Position numbers and translations under genes: made by a program
NCBI GenBank assembly: GCA_012522875.1
Contig: JAAYJP010000053.1
Span: 1-7,818, forward strand
DNA length: 7,818 nucleotides
Direction: 5' to 3'
Origin: Clostridiales bacterium
Lineage (GTDB): Bacteria; Bacillota; Clostridia; Christensenellales; Aristaeellaceae
Part shown: positions 5,870 through 7,818 of the stretch, in pieces
Layout of the letters: the number at the start of each line of letters is the position of its first letter
Numbering within the stretch: the first letter of the stretch is position 1
Notes under the pieces: model-generated
Databases searched by the model: none
Told to the model about the DNA's origin: nothing
Seen by the model: only the letters and a program-made list of their open reading frames with translations

Positions 5870-6900
5870 ACGCTAACCGGCCCCCATTTGATGATGTTGG
5901 CAGCCCAGACATAGCCGATGCCGGCGGCCAGCATGCACGCCACGCTGCCGTCCTTCACCTTGCCCTGTCCAAGCGCCAGGTGCAATGAGAGAATCTGGTC
6001 AATCTGGCCGATGTGGCCGTAGTCCTCCAGGTAAATGGCCTGGTCTTCCGTCAGCCCCAGGTCTTTGAGCATGCCCAGGTGGCCGGAGCGCTTGATGTGC
6101 AGGATGGCCAGGTAGTTCAGGTCCTTGAGGGTAAGGCTGGATTTTTCCAGGGACTTCTCAATGCAGGTGACCCAGTTGCCTGCGGACACTTCGTTCAGGC
6201 GCTTTTTCATCTTCTCCGGCTCAAACAGGCGAAGGGATTTGTAAGCCTCGTCTACATTCTTACAGGTGATCGGCTCAGCTGTTCCGCCTATCCGGACCCC
6301 CGCTGTCCGGGCCAGGGAACCGTCTGAGATGATGTGGCTGCCCAGGAGGAGGTTTTTTCCGAGGTTTTTCTGAAGCAGGATGGCCCCGCCGCCAGCGCCG
6401 AGGTTATACATCATGGACATGTTCCGGTCGGTGTAGTCCAGAAAATCGCTGTTGCGGTAGCCTCCTGCCACCAGGACCGTGTTGATTTCATCGTCCGCCA
6501 GGAGCATATCCTTGGCGATTTTCATGGCGGAGACGCAGGTGCAGCAGCGATTCTGCACGTCAATGCCCCAGGCGTTCACCGCGCCGATGCGATCCTGGAT
6601 ATACAGCGCCGAGGTGGTCAGAGGGTATTCCTTCCATTCCTCGCCGATACACAGAATCACGTCAATGTCCTTGGGGTCAATCCCGGTGTTCTTCAGGCAG
6701 TCCAGTGCTGCCAGGGCACCCATCTCCTGGGTGCCGTCGGTGCCGGGGTCAGCCGGAATCAGCTTCTGCCTGATGCCCAGTTTTTCGCGAACGGCGCTCT
6801 CCGCCCACACCCCGTTTGTCTTTTCGGCAATCTCGGCTGAGGTCATCACGCCCTTCGGCAGGTAGACGCCTGTGCCCACAATGCCCACATGGTTCTTCAT
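5866..6900 (-). CDS. 3-oxoacyl-ACP synthase III-like (KAS III/thiolase-fold) protein with atypical active site
   Basis: A 344-residue thiolase-fold protein of KAS III length. The N-terminal GIVGTGVYLP, the DV-x3-C nucleophile region and the C-terminal AAGIGYVWAANIIKW match the FabH layout. Aligning by eye to E. coli FabH places the nucleophile at Cys119, inside an RCCTC cluster (C119, C120, C122). The catalytic His falls at His268 (LHIKRSG, where FabH has HQAN). The position of the catalytic Asn in FabH's GNTSA is His296 (YGHIGQ). A Cys-His-His set is not the textbook Cys-His-Asn triad, so decarboxylative condensation of malonyl-ACP should not be assumed. Condensation or transfer using CoA esters, as in divergent KAS III relatives such as PqsC, is possible. 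GAGGAG at 6910-6915 supports the start. The stop overlaps the livH start by 4 nt, which ties this enzyme to the transporter. Fold is secure; reaction unknown. Confidence 0.88.
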   Translation of the reverse strand: MKNHVGIVGTGVYLPKGVMTSAEIAEKTNGVWAESAVREKLGIRQKLIPADPGTDGTQEMGALAALDCLKNTGIDPKDIDVILCIGEEWKEYPLTTSALYIQDRIGAVNAWGIDVQNRCCTCVSAMKIAKDMLLADDEINTVLVAGGYRNSDFLDYTDRNMSMMYNLGAGGGAILLQKNLGKNLLLGSHIISDGSLARTAGVRIGGTAEPITCKNVDEAYKSLRLFEPEKMKKRLNEVSAGNWVTCIEKSLEKSSLTLKDLNYLAILHIKRSGHLGMLKDLGLTEDQAIYLEDYGHIGQIDQILSLHLALGQGKVKDGSVACMLAAGIGYVWAANIIKWGPVSV

Positions 6901-6927
6901 GCTGCTTTACTCCTCTGTCTGGGCGGT

Positions 6928-7647
6928 CTACAGCCGCATACCGCCGTCCACCTGCAACGTCTGCCCGGTGATGAAGCTGGCCTCATCTGAAGCCAGGAAC
7001 AGCGCAGCATTGGCGACTTCAATGGGCTGGCCCAGGCGGCCCAGCATGGTCATGGCGGCGAACTTGTCCAGCAGATCCTGGGGCACGGTCTTCAGGATGT
7101 CAGTCATAGTGTAACCGGGGGCGATGCAGTTTACCCGGACATTGCCGCCTTTCAGTGAGAACTCCTTGGCCCAGGTCTTGGTAAGGCCGATAATACCCGC
7201 TTTAGTGGCCGCATAGTTGGCCTGGCCGATGTTGCCAAAGACACCCACGACGCTTGAGATGCTGATGATGGAGCCGCCACCCTGCACCTGCATATAGGGC
7301 CCCACATGGCGGGTGAGGTTGAAGACACCCTTGAGGTTCACATCGATCACTGCGTTCCACTGATCATCCGTCATTTTGCGGGTCATAGCGTCCTTGGTGA
7401 TGCCGGCATTGTTGACCAGGATGTCGATGCGGCCGTACTTGTCCTTGGCGTAGTTGAACACCGCCTCACAGGCTGCGGTGTCCGTGACATTCAGCTTGTA
7501 GTACTCAACGCCCCGGGCCTCATAGCTCATCTCCGCCATATCACAGGCGATGACTGTAGCGCCTTCCCTGGCAAACAGCTGCGCCATTTCCCCGCCCAAA
7601 CCCTTGGCAGCACCGGTGATAATCGCGACTTTTCCCTCGAGTCTCAT
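6928..7647 (-). CDS. fabG: SDR-family 3-ketoacyl reductase / 3-hydroxyacyl dehydrogenase (FabG-like)
   Basis: A 239-residue classical short-chain dehydrogenase/reductase of normal length for FabG. Visible motifs: the Rossmann glycine motif TGAAKGLG (11-18), NNAG (79-82), the structural/catalytic Asn in VNLKG (N104), the catalytic Ser just before VVG (S132), YAATK with Tyr145 and Lys149, and the C-terminal VDGG. It should interconvert a 3-ketoacyl and a 3-hydroxyacyl thioester in the cytoplasm. The residue ending the second beta strand is Asp36 (VIACD). In this superfamily an Asp there usually favours NAD(H) over NADP(H), so a dehydrogenase role on CoA esters is as plausible as fatty-acid synthesis. 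The start is supported by GAGGAG at 7655-7660, 7 nt upstream; the stop is TAG. It lies 42 nt after the thiolase and 27 nt before the KAS III-like gene. The family is secure. The fabG symbol denotes similarity, not proven ACP specificity. Confidence 0.93.
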   Translation of the reverse strand: MRLEGKVAIITGAAKGLGGEMAQLFAREGATVIACDMAEMSYEARGVEYYKLNVTDTAACEAVFNYAKDKYGRIDILVNNAGITKDAMTRKMTDDQWNAVIDVNLKGVFNLTRHVGPYMQVQGGGSIISISSVVGVFGNIGQANYAATKAGIIGLTKTWAKEFSLKGGNVRVNCIAPGYTMTDILKTVPQDLLDKFAAMTMLGRLGQPIEVANAALFLASDEASFITGQTLQVDGGMRL

Positions 7648-7689
7648 GTCTTTTCTCCTCTTCCTTGCTATCTCTATATCAAATGAAGT

Positions 7690-7818
7690 TCAAACGGTTT
7701 TCACGATGACGGCCGTGCCCATGCCCCCGCCGATGCAAAGGGAAGCCAGGCCGGTTTTTTTGCCCTCGCGCTTGAGCCCGTGCAGCAGGGTGACCAGGAT
7801 GCGCGCACCGGAGGCGCC
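7690..7818 (-). CDS. Thiolase (acetyl-CoA acetyltransferase family), C-terminal end only
   Basis: Partial gene: the 5' part lies beyond the right edge of the window. The last 42 codons are visible and end in TGA at 7690-7692. They begin GASGARILVTLLH and contain CIGGGMGTAVIV, the C-terminal signature of the thiolase superfamily. The Cys in that motif (codon 7735-7737) is the family's second catalytic cysteine, the acid/base residue. Thiolases reversibly cleave a 3-ketoacyl-CoA with CoA, or condense two acyl-CoAs, in the cytoplasm. The nucleophilic Cys and catalytic His would lie outside the window, so chain-length preference and direction cannot be judged. The gene is followed after 42 nt by an SDR oxidoreductase, a common pairing in beta-oxidation-type or acetoacetyl-CoA pathways. 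The family call is secure; the substrate is unknown. Confidence 0.93.
   Translation of the reverse strand, partial: GASGARILVTLLHGLKREGKKTGLASLCIGGGMGTAVIVKTV

Noticed and set aside
1..7818. CRISPR arrays, insertion sequences, tRNA or rRNA genes
   Set aside because: No repeat-spacer pattern, transposase, terminal inverted repeats or RNA gene signature was seen; the window is almost wholly coding.

Overview
The window is a single co-directional gene block on the minus strand, read from right to left. Strong GGAGG-type ribosome binding sites, mostly 7 nt from their starts, short gaps and 4-nt stop/start overlaps suggest one operon. The GC-rich coding sequence, the strong Shine-Dalgarno sites and the MKK-type signal peptide fit a GC-rich anaerobic Bacillota lineage (Clostridia/Christensenellales-like). 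A diderm such as Synergistota or Negativicutes cannot be excluded, because the binding protein has a signal-peptidase-I type leader rather than a lipobox. Taxonomy is inference only.

Layout in transcription order: (1) the last 42 codons of a thiolase, cut by the window edge (7818-7690); (2) an SDR-family 3-ketoacyl/3-hydroxyacyl oxidoreductase of the FabG type (7647-6928); (3) a ketoacyl synthase III-like protein with a non-canonical active site (6900-5866); (4-7) a complete branched-chain amino acid/carboxylate-type (HAAT family) ABC transporter: permeases LivH (5869-4952) and LivM (4950-3790), ATPase LivG with an unusual ~235-residue N-terminal coiled-coil extension (3812-2292), and ATPase LivF (2295-1549); (8) the type I periplasmic-binding-fold substrate-binding protein (1481-129), placed last and separated from livF by 67 nt containing a small hairpin. 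Downstream, positions 1-128 hold two hairpins and no gene.

How they work together (inference): the three enzymes all handle beta-keto/beta-hydroxy acyl thioesters. The KAS III-like gene overlaps the first permease gene by ATGA, so enzymes and transporter appear to be co-expressed. The likely job is uptake of a carboxylate or amino-acid-like compound and thioester-based conversion of it. The substrate cannot be read from the sequence. The most unusual features are the coiled-coil LivG with a degenerate ABC signature and the Cys-His-His KAS III-like enzyme.
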